Notes: generated from the sequence alone by a model not told the origin. Shown: positions 7,815 to 14,520, numbered from the stretch's first letter. The stretch: 17,107 nucleotides of DNA from Gemmatimonadota bacterium (GCA_017889745.1 JAGGAG010000038.1:1-17107); one strand, 5' to 3'. Program-made: numbers and translations.

Positions 7815-8381
7815 GTGAATACGGTCGAGTGGATCGCGGCGGGCCTGGGCCTCGTGAGCGTGTGGCTCAACGTGCGCGAAGACTGGAGGGGCTGGCCGGT
7901 GGGTGCGGTTATGGTCGCGCTCTACTTCGCGGTATTCGCGCGGGTCAAGCTGTATGCGGATGCCGGCTTGCAGGTGATCTACTTCGTGCTCCAGTTCTAC
8001 GGATGGTACCAATGGGTGCGCGGCGGCGAGAACCATGGGGGAATCGCGGTGAGCAGGACGCCGGCGCGCGTGCTCGCGGCCTGCGCTGGCATCGGTGCCG
8101 CCGGCACGCTGCTGCTTGGCACCGTGCTCGGGCGATACACCGACCAGGCCCTGCCCTACTGGGATTCCGGCATCACCGCGTTCAGCCTGGTGGCGCAGTG
8201 GATGCTGGCGAAGAAGTACCTGGAAAACTGGCTCCTCTGGGCCGCGATCGATGTGATTGCGATCGGGGTATACTGGACCAAGCACCTGCTGCCCACGGCC
8301 GCGCTCTACGGGTGCTTCCTGCTGCTGTGCCTGCGCGGTTACCAGCGATGGAGATGGACGCTGGCAGCGACAGCGGCCTAG
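7815..8381 (+). CDS. pnuC: PnuC-family nicotinamide riboside/nucleoside facilitator
   Basis: This 188-residue protein with about seven transmembrane helices matches the PnuC/SWEET-like vitamin carrier family. Visible conserved features are W27-P28-x-G30, the YADxxLQxxYxxLxxYGWYxW segment (47-67), and a second block with QWMLAKKYLENWLLW followed by an Asp. Classical PnuC facilitates nicotinamide riboside entry, with phosphorylation trapping the substrate; relatives carry thiamin, riboflavin or deoxynucleosides. The start is GTG at 7815, six bases after the permease stop, with a weak CGGAG upstream. No NAD- or thiamin-type riboswitch can fit in the gap, and no nadR-like kinase is visible. Location directly behind a nucleoside importer makes a nucleoside substrate plausible, so the gene symbol is given by family only. 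Confidence 0.87.
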   Translation: MNTVEWIAAGLGLVSVWLNVREDWRGWPVGAVMVALYFAVFARVKLYADAGLQVIYFVLQFYGWYQWVRGGENHGGIAVSRTPARVLAACAGIGAAGTLLLGTVLGRYTDQALPYWDSGITAFSLVAQWMLAKKYLENWLLWAAIDVIAIGVYWTKHLLPTAALYGCFLLLCLRGYQRWRWTLAATAA

Positions 8382-8448
8382 TCTGGCAACTGCTTGCGGG
8401 GCGGCTCACCGCGGCGCACATTCAGTTTTCCCCCCTCGTGAGGTACCC

Positions 8449-8697
8449 GTGCTATACACGATCCTGATCGGCCTCCTCGCCGGAGTAGTGGCCAAGATGC
8501 TCACCCCGGGCAAGGATCCAGGCGGGTGGATCATCACGATCCTGCTCGGCATCGCGGGTTCGTACGTGGGCACCTTCCTTGGCCGCACCCTCGGCCTGTA
8601 CCAGGAAGGCCAGGCGGCCGGATTCATCGCCTCGGTGATCGGTGCCGTCATCCTGCTGCTGGTCTACCGGCTGTTCACCAAGGGCAAGGCGGCGTAG
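8449..8697 (+). CDS. GlsB/YeaQ/YmgE-like small membrane protein (transglycosylase-associated family)
   Basis: This 82-residue protein has three hydrophobic helices rich in Gly (GLLAGVVAKML, GGWIITILLGIAGSYVGTFLG, and a C-terminal AVILLLVYRLF followed by Lys). The order and the PGKDPGGWI turn match the GlsB/YeaQ/YmgE stress-response family, whose biochemical role is not established. GTG at 8449 is chosen because it starts at the family N-terminus and has GAGG at 8440-8443, five bases upstream. The same frame is open further 5' but only overlaps the end of the PnuC-type gene as shadow sequence. The 67-base gap may hold its own promoter, though I cannot point to one. Confidence 0.85.
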   Translation: MLYTILIGLLAGVVAKMLTPGKDPGGWIITILLGIAGSYVGTFLGRTLGLYQEGQAAGFIASVIGAVILLLVYRLFTKGKAA

Positions 8698-8701
8698 GCG
8701 G

Positions 8702-8714
8702 ACAGGCGGGCAGG
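8702..8714 (+). repeat. Single copy of the CAGGCGGG intergenic repeat core
   Basis: ACAGGCGGGCAGG lies five bases after the stop of the small membrane protein gene. Its ten-base core CAGGCGGGCA is identical to the one at 9543-9552 and differs by one base from 16111-16120. Unlike those two copies, it has no obvious pairing partner nearby. Confidence 0.45.
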
Positions 8715-8730
8715 AAACCAGGGTCCGGGC

Positions 8731-8767
8731 GCGGTCGTAGGGAAGGAATCCCCTTCCCTGCGACCGC
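8731..8767 (+). promoter_or_regulatory. 16-bp hairpin abutting the start codon of the SGNH lipoprotein gene
   Basis: The arms at 8731-8746 (GCGGTCGTAGGGAAGG) and 8752-8767 (CCTTCCCTGCGACCGC) pair over 16 positions with one G-T wobble around a five-base loop. The ATG of the next gene begins at the very next base. There is no T-tract on either strand, so it is not a canonical intrinsic terminator, although it may end the upstream transcript. If the mRNA of the next gene contains it, the structure would occupy the usual Shine-Dalgarno zone and hinder ribosome loading. A leaderless transcript starting after the hairpin is another reading. Confidence 0.6.
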
Positions 8768-9505
8768 ATGTCATTTCAGCGACACCTTCGAGGCGCCGCG
8801 CTCTCCCTTGCACTGCTGATCAGTTGTGGCGGCAGCGATGCAGGAGCACCTCCCCCGTTCTCCGGCGAGCAGCTGCGGGTGCTGTTCGTGGGGAACAGCC
8901 TCACCTACGACAACGACCTGCCGGCGATGACGGCGCAGCTCGCCGCGTCGGCGGATGCTCCGCCGATGGTGGTGGGCCGTGTGATCCGGAGCGGCTACTC
9001 GCTCGGCGATCACTGGGATGAGGGCGTGGCGCAGGGGATGCTCAGCCAGGGCGGCTGGGACTTCGTGGTGCTGCAGCAGGGACCCTCGGCGCTGCCGGAG
9101 AGCCAGGCGGACCTGCTGGCGAGCACGCGCAAGTTCGCGAACGTGGCGAAGAACTACGGGACGCGGGTGGCGCTGCTGATGGTATGGCCGGACGTGAACC
9201 GACCTGCGGCGTTCGACTCGGTGCGAATGTCGTACGCGAACGCCGCCGCCGCCGTGGACGGGATCTTCGTGCCGGCGGGCGAGGCGTGGCGCGCGGCGTG
9301 GCGACGGGATCCAACGCTGGAGCTGTACGGGAGCGACGGATTTCATCCGTCGCTGATGGGCTCGTATCTCGCGGCGCTCACGTTGTACGAGCAGCTGTAC
9401 GGGCGGTCCCCGATCGGGGTATCGGGTGCGGGCGTCGACCCGGGCAAGGTGACGCTGCTGCAGGAATCGGCGGCGGCGGCCGACGCGCAGTACGGTCAAC
9501 GCTGA
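8768..9505 (+). CDS. SGNH/GDSL-type hydrolase-like lipoprotein
   Basis: This 245-residue protein has a lipoprotein signal with lipobox LISC (Cys20). The body follows the SGNH-hydrolase pattern: block I VGNSLTYDND with nucleophile candidate S44, a Gly block SGYSLGDHW (75-83), a block with VVLQQGPSA (100-108) where many relatives have an Asn, and block V DGFHPS with D190 and H193. This resembles the SGNH subgroup with a GNS rather than GDS nucleophile motif. It would be an esterase or deacetylase anchored in the cell envelope; the substrate is unknown. The ATG at 8768 is the only start that preserves the signal peptide, yet it directly follows a strong hairpin and has no spaced Shine-Dalgarno site. 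A hairpin-forming repeat follows the stop. Confidence 0.82.
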   Translation: MSFQRHLRGAALSLALLISCGGSDAGAPPPFSGEQLRVLFVGNSLTYDNDLPAMTAQLAASADAPPMVVGRVIRSGYSLGDHWDEGVAQGMLSQGGWDFVVLQQGPSALPESQADLLASTRKFANVAKNYGTRVALLMVWPDVNRPAAFDSVRMSYANAAAAVDGIFVPAGEAWRAAWRRDPTLELYGSDGFHPSLMGSYLAALTLYEQLYGRSPIGVSGAGVDPGKVTLLQESAAAADAQYGQR

Positions 9506-9517
9506 GGTGTCCGCTGG

Positions 9518-9552
9518 TGCCTGCCTGCGCGACCAAACCCGGCAGGCGGGCA
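9518..9552 (+). repeat. Hairpin-forming copy of the CAGGCGGG intergenic repeat
   Basis: The arms TGCCTGCCTGC (9518-9528) and GCAGGCGGGCA (9542-9552) pair over 11 positions with one wobble and a 13-base loop. The element lies 12 bases after the SGNH gene stop and could act as a terminator-like end, but no T-tract follows. Its 3' arm shares the CAGGCGGG core with the elements at 8702 and 16088. Confidence 0.55.
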
Positions 9553-9565
9553 TCTCTTCATCGAC

Positions 9566-10828
9566 ATGCTGCCACTAGCCGCCGTTTTCATTCTGTCCGG
9601 CCCTCTGCCCCGGCGCCCGGCCGATACCACGCTCGCGCTCCGCGCGAATCGTGAGGCCGCTCTCTACGCCCGGCGTGACCGCGGCGCGCTCTGGCGCACC
9701 CCACTCACCACCCCGCTGCTGATCGTCGACCCCGCCACACGCCGCGCGGCGAGCAGTGTGCCGGACAGCGCGGGGTTCATGGTGCGTGAGGGCAGCCTTT
9801 ACACCGCGCGGATGCCGGATGAGGTACAGCTGGCCAATACCTCGCTCAAATGGGGGGACCGCACCTGGGCGATGGTGCTGACGCCATTGCCGGCCGACTC
9901 GGTGGAACGAGGCATCCTGCTGATGCACGAGGTGTGGCACTCGGTTCAGGGCCGCGCCGGCATTTCGCCGGGCACGCCGGACAATCCCCATCTCGCCACG
10001 GAATCGGGGCGCACCTGGATGCGGGTGGAGGGGCGGGCACTTGCTGCGGCGCTCGCATCGTCGGGGCCGGCGCAGCAGCGCGCGATCGCCGACGCACTGG
10101 CGGCACGCCTGGCACGGCGCGCCGCGGCACCGGGAAGCGACGGGACGGAGCGGCAGCTCGAGCTGGTCGAGGGGCTGGCCGAGTACACCGGGATCGCGCT
10201 GGTGGCGGCGCCGGCGGAGCGCGCGGCGATCGGGCGGGCTCGACTGGCGCGGCTGGAGCAACAGGGAAGCCTGATGCGCTCCTTTCCCTACGCCACCGGC
10301 ACGGCGTGGGCGCTGCTGCTCGACGTGATCGCGGCGGGATGGCGCAGGCATGTCACGGCAGGGAGCGATCTGGCGCTGATGGCGGCCGCGGCGCTCAAGA
10401 TCGACACGACAGCGGCGAGCAATGGCGAGGCACGGTTCGCCGCGTACGGCCTGGAGGAGGTCCGTGGCGAGGAGCAGGCGCGCGCCACGGCGCGCGTGGC
10501 ACGGCAGGATTCCCTGCGCGCGCGCTACGTAACCGGCCCGATCCTGCGGCTTCCGCTGGCCGAGATGAGCATGTCGTTCAACCCGAACTCGGTGGAGCCA
10601 TTGCCGGATGTCGGGACGGTGTACCGGCCGTTCCGGCTGAGCGACAAGTGGGGCGTGCTGGACGCCGACACGAGTGGAGCTCTGGTGGATACCGGGTTCC
10701 GCGAGGCGCGCGTGGCGGGGCCGGCGCGGGGCGGGGTGAGTGGTGCCGGGTGGCACGTCACGCTCCATGAAGGATGGGAGGTGGTGCCCGCGGAGCGGCC
10801 GGGAGACTACACGATCAGGAAGCGCTAG
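9566..10828 (+). CDS. Unassigned exported protein with HExxH zinc-metallopeptidase motif
   Basis: I do not recognise the family of this 420-residue protein. The start reads MLPLAAVFILSG, a short hydrophobic stretch that could be an atypical signal peptide without a basic N-terminus. The clearest motif is HEVWH at 121-125 in the context ILLMHEVWHSVQ, a zinc-binding HExxH helix, followed about 77 residues later by VEGLAEYTG (201-209), whose E202 or E206 would suit the third ligand of a gluzincin. A Glu-bearing helix (E155 in WMRVEGRAL) lies between them. The remaining C-terminal half is predicted mixed alpha/beta with no motif I can name. The stop shares the four bases CTAG with the stop of the convergent acyltransferase gene. 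A secreted or periplasmic peptidase-like role is an inference from the motif alone. Confidence 0.72.
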   Translation: MLPLAAVFILSGPLPRRPADTTLALRANREAALYARRDRGALWRTPLTTPLLIVDPATRRAASSVPDSAGFMVREGSLYTARMPDEVQLANTSLKWGDRTWAMVLTPLPADSVERGILLMHEVWHSVQGRAGISPGTPDNPHLATESGRTWMRVEGRALAAALASSGPAQQRAIADALAARLARRAAAPGSDGTERQLELVEGLAEYTGIALVAAPAERAAIGRARLARLEQQGSLMRSFPYATGTAWALLLDVIAAGWRRHVTAGSDLALMAAAALKIDTTAASNGEARFAAYGLEEVRGEEQARATARVARQDSLRARYVTGPILRLPLAEMSMSFNPNSVEPLPDVGTVYRPFRLSDKWGVLDADTSGALVDTGFREARVAGPARGGVSGAGWHVTLHEGWEVVPAERPGDYTIRKR

Positions 10829-11586
10829 CCGCCGATTCGGCGCTGGATGTCGCGCATCTGGTCGCGCTCGCGGGCAATCATGTCCCTTATGCGGTCCCGC
10901 AGCGCGCCGATGTCGGCGCGGGCGAGTCCCTTCGTCTCAACCGGCTCGAGCACCCTCACTTCGGCCACGGACCTCCCCAGCCGCCAGTCGTGCTTGCGGA
11001 GCGCCGTGGCAGTGCCGCTCACCGCCAGCGGCAGGATGGGAAGGCCGGCGTCGATGGCGAGGCGGAAGGCGCCGTCCTTGAACGGGAGCATCTCGTCGGT
11101 TTCCGAGCGCGTGCCCTCCGGGAAGATGATGACCGACACCTTCTCCTTGAGGATCTCCTTGCATCGCACCATTGCCTCCGCCGCGGACCGGGGATTCCCC
11201 CGATCGACCGCGACGTCGCCGGCCAGGCGCATGAGCCATCCGAGCACGGGGATCCTGAAGAGCTCGGCCTTGCTGAGCCACTTCATTTCCCAGGGCAGGT
11301 GACTGATGAGGAGGATATCCACGAACGATTCGTGATTGGACACCACCACGTAGGGTCGTCGCGGATCCATCGGTGTCTTCCCGGAGATCCGGAATTGCCA
11401 GAGCGGATTCACGGTGGCCATCAGGACCCCGATCTGGCGGAACATGTAGCCGACCCAGTAACGGCCGGGATCGGACCGCCGCGTGAGGAGGCGGAGCAGG
11501 CCCATCAGCGGCAGCCAGATCAGCATGGATGCACCCAGCACGAACCAGGACCAGATGGAACAGAGGGTCTCCCACGCGGCGTTCAT
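10825..11586 (-). CDS. plsC: 1-acylglycerol-3-phosphate O-acyltransferase (PlsC/LPLAT family)
   Basis: This 253-residue membrane-associated acyltransferase has an N-terminal hydrophobic helix (about 11-30). It carries the LPLAT catalytic motif NHESFVD (84-90) with H85 and D90, the RIPVLGWL segment (111-118), DRGN (128-131), and the lysophosphatidate-binding FPEGTRS motif (155-161). It should add the second acyl chain in phosphatidic acid synthesis. The ATG at 11586 overlaps the threonine aldolase stop (ATGA on the - strand), so the two are co-translated; the open frame continuing upstream is shadow of that aldolase gene. All motifs are intact. Genomes often hold several PlsC-like paralogues, so whether this is the housekeeping enzyme is uncertain. 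Confidence 0.93.
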   Translation of the reverse strand: MNAAWETLCSIWSWFVLGASMLIWLPLMGLLRLLTRRSDPGRYWVGYMFRQIGVLMATVNPLWQFRISGKTPMDPRRPYVVVSNHESFVDILLISHLPWEMKWLSKAELFRIPVLGWLMRLAGDVAVDRGNPRSAAEAMVRCKEILKEKVSVIIFPEGTRSETDEMLPFKDGAFRLAIDAGLPILPLAVSGTATALRKHDWRLGRSVAEVRVLEPVETKGLARADIGALRDRIRDMIARERDQMRDIQRRIGG

Positions 11587-12656
11587 CGCGCGGCTCCTGC
11601 GGACTGCGCGCGGGTCACCTCGTGCGCGATCGCCGAGGCGAAGGCGTCCACGTCGTCCGCGGTGGTATCGAACGCTGTCATCCAGCGCACTTCCGACGCA
11701 CGCTCGTTCCACACCAGGAAATGGAAGTGAAGCTGCAACGCGTCGATCGCGGAGGGCGGAATGCGGGCGAAAACGGCGTTGGCCTCCACGCGCTGGGTCA
11801 CCTCCACGCCGGGCACCGAGCGGACCTGCTGGTAGAGACGCTGGGCCATGCGATTGGCGTGGGTGGCGTTGCGGAGCCAGAGATCGCCGGTGAAGAGCGC
11901 CTCGAACTGGGCGGAGACGAAGCGCATCTTGGACGCGAGCTGCATGCCCTGCTTCCGGACAAAGCCGAAATCGGCCGCGCGCGCGGGATCGGCGAAGATG
12001 ACGGCCTCCCCGCCGAGGATGCCGTTCTTGGTGCCACCGAGGGTCAGGATATCGACGCCGACCCCGGTGGTGAATGCCCCCGGAGGGAGGCCGAGCGTGG
12101 CGGCGGCGTTGGCGAGCCGGGCGCCATCCATGTGGAGCAGCAGGCCATGTTCGCGCGCGAGCCGGGAGAGCGCGGCGACCTCCGCCACGGTATACGCGGT
12201 GCCGTACTCGCTGACCTGGGTGATGGATATGGCGGCGGGCTGCGCGCTGTGCACGACCCCGATGCTGGCGATCCGCGACGCGACGAGTTCCGGTGTCAGC
12301 TTGCCGTCGGGCGCAGGGACGGTGAGGAGCTTGCCGCCAGCGTGGTGTTCGTACGCGCCGCATTCGTCGACATGCAGATGGGCCACGTCGGAGCAGATGA
12401 CGGCCTGGTACGGCTTGAGCGCGGACGCGAGGCCGAGCACGTTGGCGGCGGTGCCGTTGAAGACGAAGTGCACTGACACGGGCGCCCCGAAGAGCGCCTG
12501 AACGCTGGCCACCGCGCGCTCGGTGACGTCGTCGTCGCCATAGCTTGGCGCGTGACCGTGGTTCGCCGCGCCGATGGCGGCGAGGACCGCGGGATGGGCG
12601 CCGGCCCAGTTGTCACTGGCGAAGTGGCGGCGGTGAGTCGTTGCTGGCTCAGCCAT
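11583..12656 (-). CDS. ltaE: Low-specificity L-threonine aldolase (PLP-dependent)
   Basis: This 357-residue fold-type I PLP enzyme is of the beta-eliminating lyase/threonine aldolase group and cleaves L-threonine or L-allo-threonine to glycine and acetaldehyde. The N-terminal FASDNWAGAHPAV block, SYGDDDVTE (38-46), FNGTAANVLGL (66-76), HMDGAR with cofactor-binding D177 (175-180) and GGTKNG with the Schiff-base K210 (207-212) are all present. The start ATG at 12656 lies eight bases inside the upstream VOC gene, and the end overlaps plsC. The more distantly related low-specificity group seems likelier than the classical LtaE type because the opening lacks the usual D-x-R-S-D-T-x-T pattern. The family is secure; the preferred stereochemistry is not known. 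Confidence 0.9.
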   Translation of the reverse strand: MAEPATTHRRHFASDNWAGAHPAVLAAIGAANHGHAPSYGDDDVTERAVASVQALFGAPVSVHFVFNGTAANVLGLASALKPYQAVICSDVAHLHVDECGAYEHHAGGKLLTVPAPDGKLTPELVASRIASIGVVHSAQPAAISITQVSEYGTAYTVAEVAALSRLAREHGLLLHMDGARLANAAATLGLPPGAFTTGVGVDILTLGGTKNGILGGEAVIFADPARAADFGFVRKQGMQLASKMRFVSAQFEALFTGDLWLRNATHANRMAQRLYQQVRSVPGVEVTQRVEANAVFARIPPSAIDALQLHFHFLVWNERASEVRWMTAFDTTADDVDAFASAIAHEVTRAQSAGAAR

Positions 12657-13029
12657 GAGCGTGCTCGTCGTCGGGCGTCTCGTCGTCCCAGAGCGCGAAG
12701 ACGTTGCCGTCGGGGTCCGCGATCATGGCCATGACACCGAACCCCATCCTGGTCGGCTCGCGGACGAAGCGGACACCGCGATCATGGAGCACGCCGGCCA
12801 CGTGGACCAGGTTGGGCACGTGAAACGTGAGCCCGGACTCGCGGCCGATGAGCTTCTTCGCGTCGGCATGGACCGCCGGGTGGACGCCCAGGTGGGGGGC
12901 GGTCTCGAGGAACTCGCCGCCGAAGGATCCCTGGCGGACGAGGGGCAGGCCCAGGGTATCGCGGTAGAAGGCAATGGCGCGGTCGATGTCGGACACGAAG
13001 ATGGCGATGCTGTGGAGCTGGCTGATCAT
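12649..13029 (-). CDS. VOC superfamily (glyoxalase/bleomycin-resistance fold) protein
   Basis: This 126-residue protein has the paired beta-alpha-beta-beta-beta architecture of the VOC superfamily. The first module has SIAIFVSDIDRAIAFYRDTLGLPLV and the second has GVRFVREPTR followed by MAMIADPDGNVFALWDD, where the penultimate strand normally carries a metal-binding Glu; here the Glu/Asp choice at that place is unclear. Substrate cannot be assigned, and members include glyoxalases, dioxygenases and drug-binding proteins. ATG at 13029 is used; no Shine-Dalgarno sequence precedes it, and the bases before it are a pyrimidine-rich CCTCC on the - strand. It is the first gene of the VOC, threonine aldolase, plsC operon, with an 8-base overlap into the aldolase gene. 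Confidence 0.85.
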   Translation of the reverse strand: MISQLHSIAIFVSDIDRAIAFYRDTLGLPLVRQGSFGGEFLETAPHLGVHPAVHADAKKLIGRESGLTFHVPNLVHVAGVLHDRGVRFVREPTRMGFGVMAMIADPDGNVFALWDDETPDDEHAHG

Positions 13030-13039
13030 GGAGGAAAAC

Positions 13040-13065
13040 TAGCCGTCCGGGCATGTTCACGGCTA
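13040..13065. promoter_or_regulatory. 7-12-7 inverted repeat in a divergent intergenic region (operator or attenuator candidate)
   Basis: TAGCCGT (13040-13046) and ACGGCTA (13059-13065) are perfect inverted repeats separated by 12 bases. The dyad lies between the divergent VOC operon (start 13029, - strand) and the seven-TM gene (start 13124, + strand). Read on the - strand it is followed by GTTTTCC, so it could fold as a short terminator-like hairpin in the VOC leader, or it could be a protein-binding operator. No matching regulator gene is adjacent. Confidence 0.4.
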
Positions 13066-13123
13066 TCGGGCCCTACGGGTTTGCCGTACTCTTGCTGAGG
13101 CCGATACCTGGAGGGAGAGCGCC

Positions 13124-13876
13124 ATGAGCACAGGATCTGGCATCGCAGGTGTCCATCCCGCCATCGCGGGCGCGGTGCCGGTACTGCGAGCTCGCGACCA
13201 TCGGTTCTTCACGGGGATGGCTATCGCTGCCACCCTGACCGTCTTCGCCGGGTTTGCCCGGACGTACTATCTCAGGAGTGCCTTCGGTTCACCCGAACTC
13301 ACGACGCTGCTGCACGTGCACGGCGCGTTGTCGACGTCGTGGATCCTGCTCTTCCTCACGCAGACGTCCCTCGTCTCGGCGAGACGGACCGACCTGCACC
13401 GGCGGCTGGGTGTTGCCGGCGGGGCGCTCGTGGTGGCGGTGATGGTCGCCGGCTACCTGACCGCCATCGCGGGCGCGAGGCGGGGCGCAGCGCCCCAGGG
13501 AGCGGCTTCGCCACTGGCATTCCTCTCGGTGCCGATCGGAACCGTGCTGGTATTCGGGATCCTGGCGGGCGCCGGGCTCTACTGGCGGCGGCGGAGCGAG
13601 ACCCACAAGCGGCTCATGCTGCTGGCCACCATCACCATCCTCACGCCGGCCATCGCCCGCGTACCGAGGTGGTTCGGCCCGGGAGGACCGCCATATACGA
13701 TCGGCGGCACGTGCCTGTTCGTGGTGGCGTGCATGGCCTACGACCGCGCGGCGCACGGCCGGATACACCCGGCCTTCCTGTGGGGCGGACTCTTCCTGAT
13801 GCTGTCGCTGCCGCTGCGCTTCGCCGTGGGGAATACGGACACGTGGCTCCCGGTGGCCAGGTGGCTGACCGAATGA
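13124..13876 (+). CDS. Integral membrane protein with seven predicted TM helices, function unknown
   Basis: I cannot name the family of this 250-residue protein. After a soluble N-terminus of about 28 residues I count seven hydrophobic segments at roughly 29-46, 63-84, 96-117, 129-153, 163-183, 192-209 and 217-236. Histidines sit at suggestive places near membrane boundaries: H64 and H66 (LHVHGALSTSW), H92 (DLHRRLG) and H161 (ETHKRLMLLATI). A similar H-x-R-L-M pattern occurs in predicted membrane proteins of the DUF2306/DUF420 type, so metal or heme binding is possible but unproven. The start is well supported by GGAGGG at 13110-13115, eight bases from the ATG. It is divergent from the VOC operon and ends 36 bases before a convergent gene. 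Confidence 0.8.
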   Translation: MSTGSGIAGVHPAIAGAVPVLRARDHRFFTGMAIAATLTVFAGFARTYYLRSAFGSPELTTLLHVHGALSTSWILLFLTQTSLVSARRTDLHRRLGVAGGALVVAVMVAGYLTAIAGARRGAAPQGAASPLAFLSVPIGTVLVFGILAGAGLYWRRRSETHKRLMLLATITILTPAIARVPRWFGPGGPPYTIGGTCLFVVACMAYDRAAHGRIHPAFLWGGLFLMLSLPLRFAVGNTDTWLPVARWLTE

Positions 13877-13912
13877 GCAAGCGATGTGCAGCACGCGATG
13901 GGCCGAAGAACC

Positions 13913-14512
13913 TTACTCCGGCGTCACCATGAGGTGCGCCCAGGGCTCGCCCGGAAACATGAGCCATGGCCGGCCGGAGGCATCGGGTGTGCTGGAGAAG
14001 CCGGAGGAGGCTTCGGTAGCGTAGGGGATGTAGACGACGTACCAGCGACTGCTCTTGCCGCGGGGCAATCCGGTGGCGCTGTCGATGCTGTCCTTCGGAG
14101 CCACCATGTTGTAGAGCGCGGCCGGCGCCGACGGCATCTTCCACTTGCCGGCCTTGATGTCGAGCATGCGGGCACTGTCGACCTGCTCGTGCGTCAGCTT
14201 CAGCTTGTGGAGCTCCCTGCCCCGCGCCATGAACGGCTCGAGCGACTGCTGATAGCACGCCACCTGGAAGCGCTCGATCGCCGGATCATCGGCGAGACAA
14301 ATGAGTCCGTTGGTGCCCTTCCGGATCTCGACCAGTTCCCCGCCCTGCCATCCCAGCACCGCCGCGCCAGCCCGCATCGAATCGGGTGCGGCGAGAAGCG
14401 CGCCGGCGATCTGCTGCCCGGGCCCGGGCACCTGTGCCACGGCGGGGGTCACCACGGCAGCACAGAAAAACACCGCGCAGACCCAGCTTCGGGCCTGCGC
14501 GGTGCCGTTCAT
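13913..14512 (-). CDS. Small secreted protein of unknown function with signal peptide
   Basis: This 199-residue protein has a good Sec signal peptide: a short n-region with Arg, hydrophobic WVCAVFFCAAVV and a cleavage-like PAVAQ. The mature part has no motif I recognise; it contains three Cys-poor alpha/beta segments, the phrase RWYVVYIPYATEASSGFS, and a hydrophobic C-terminal PWLMFPGEPWAHLMV. ATG at 14512 is used; a TTG at 14524 would overlap the upstream stop (TTGA) and is possible. Remarkably, codons 4 to 16 coincide with a strong intrinsic terminator hairpin and its T-tract belonging to the upstream coiled-coil gene. Expression is therefore likely to depend on readthrough or on ribosomes disrupting the hairpin. 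Confidence 0.75.
   Translation of the reverse strand: MNGTAQARSWVCAVFFCAAVVTPAVAQVPGPGQQIAGALLAAPDSMRAGAAVLGWQGGELVEIRKGTNGLICLADDPAIERFQVACYQQSLEPFMARGRELHKLKLTHEQVDSARMLDIKAGKWKMPSAPAALYNMVAPKDSIDSATGLPRGKSSRWYVVYIPYATEASSGFSSTPDASGRPWLMFPGEPWAHLMVTPE
14466..14504 (-). terminator. Intrinsic terminator embedded in the signal-peptide codons of the downstream gene
   Basis: Read on the - strand, CACCGCGCAG pairs perfectly with CTGCGCGGTG (10 bp; inner CCC/GGG pairs extend it past one mismatch) and TTTTT follows immediately. The hairpin begins 16 bases after the stop codon of the coiled-coil lipoprotein gene, the usual terminator position. It also lies just inside the next open reading frame, six bases after its ATG. 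Confidence 0.85.
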
Positions 14513-14520
14513 GATGTGGC

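Noticed and set aside
6666..8285. 539-residue open frame on the - strand opposite the two permeases and the PnuC-type gene
   Set aside because: Its translation is low-complexity, rich in Arg, His, Gln and Glu, as expected for an antisense frame of high-GC coding DNA, while the + strand genes have clear family motifs.
11587..12363. Long N-terminal extension of the plsC frame across the threonine aldolase gene
   Set aside because: The extension is shadow sequence of the aldolase gene; ATG at 11586 starts at a hydrophobic helix and overlaps the aldolase stop.
13081..13108. TTGCCG-16-GATACC as a promoter for the seven-TM gene
   Set aside because: The match is 4/6 and 3/6 to the sigma-70 consensus, too weak in this base composition to call.
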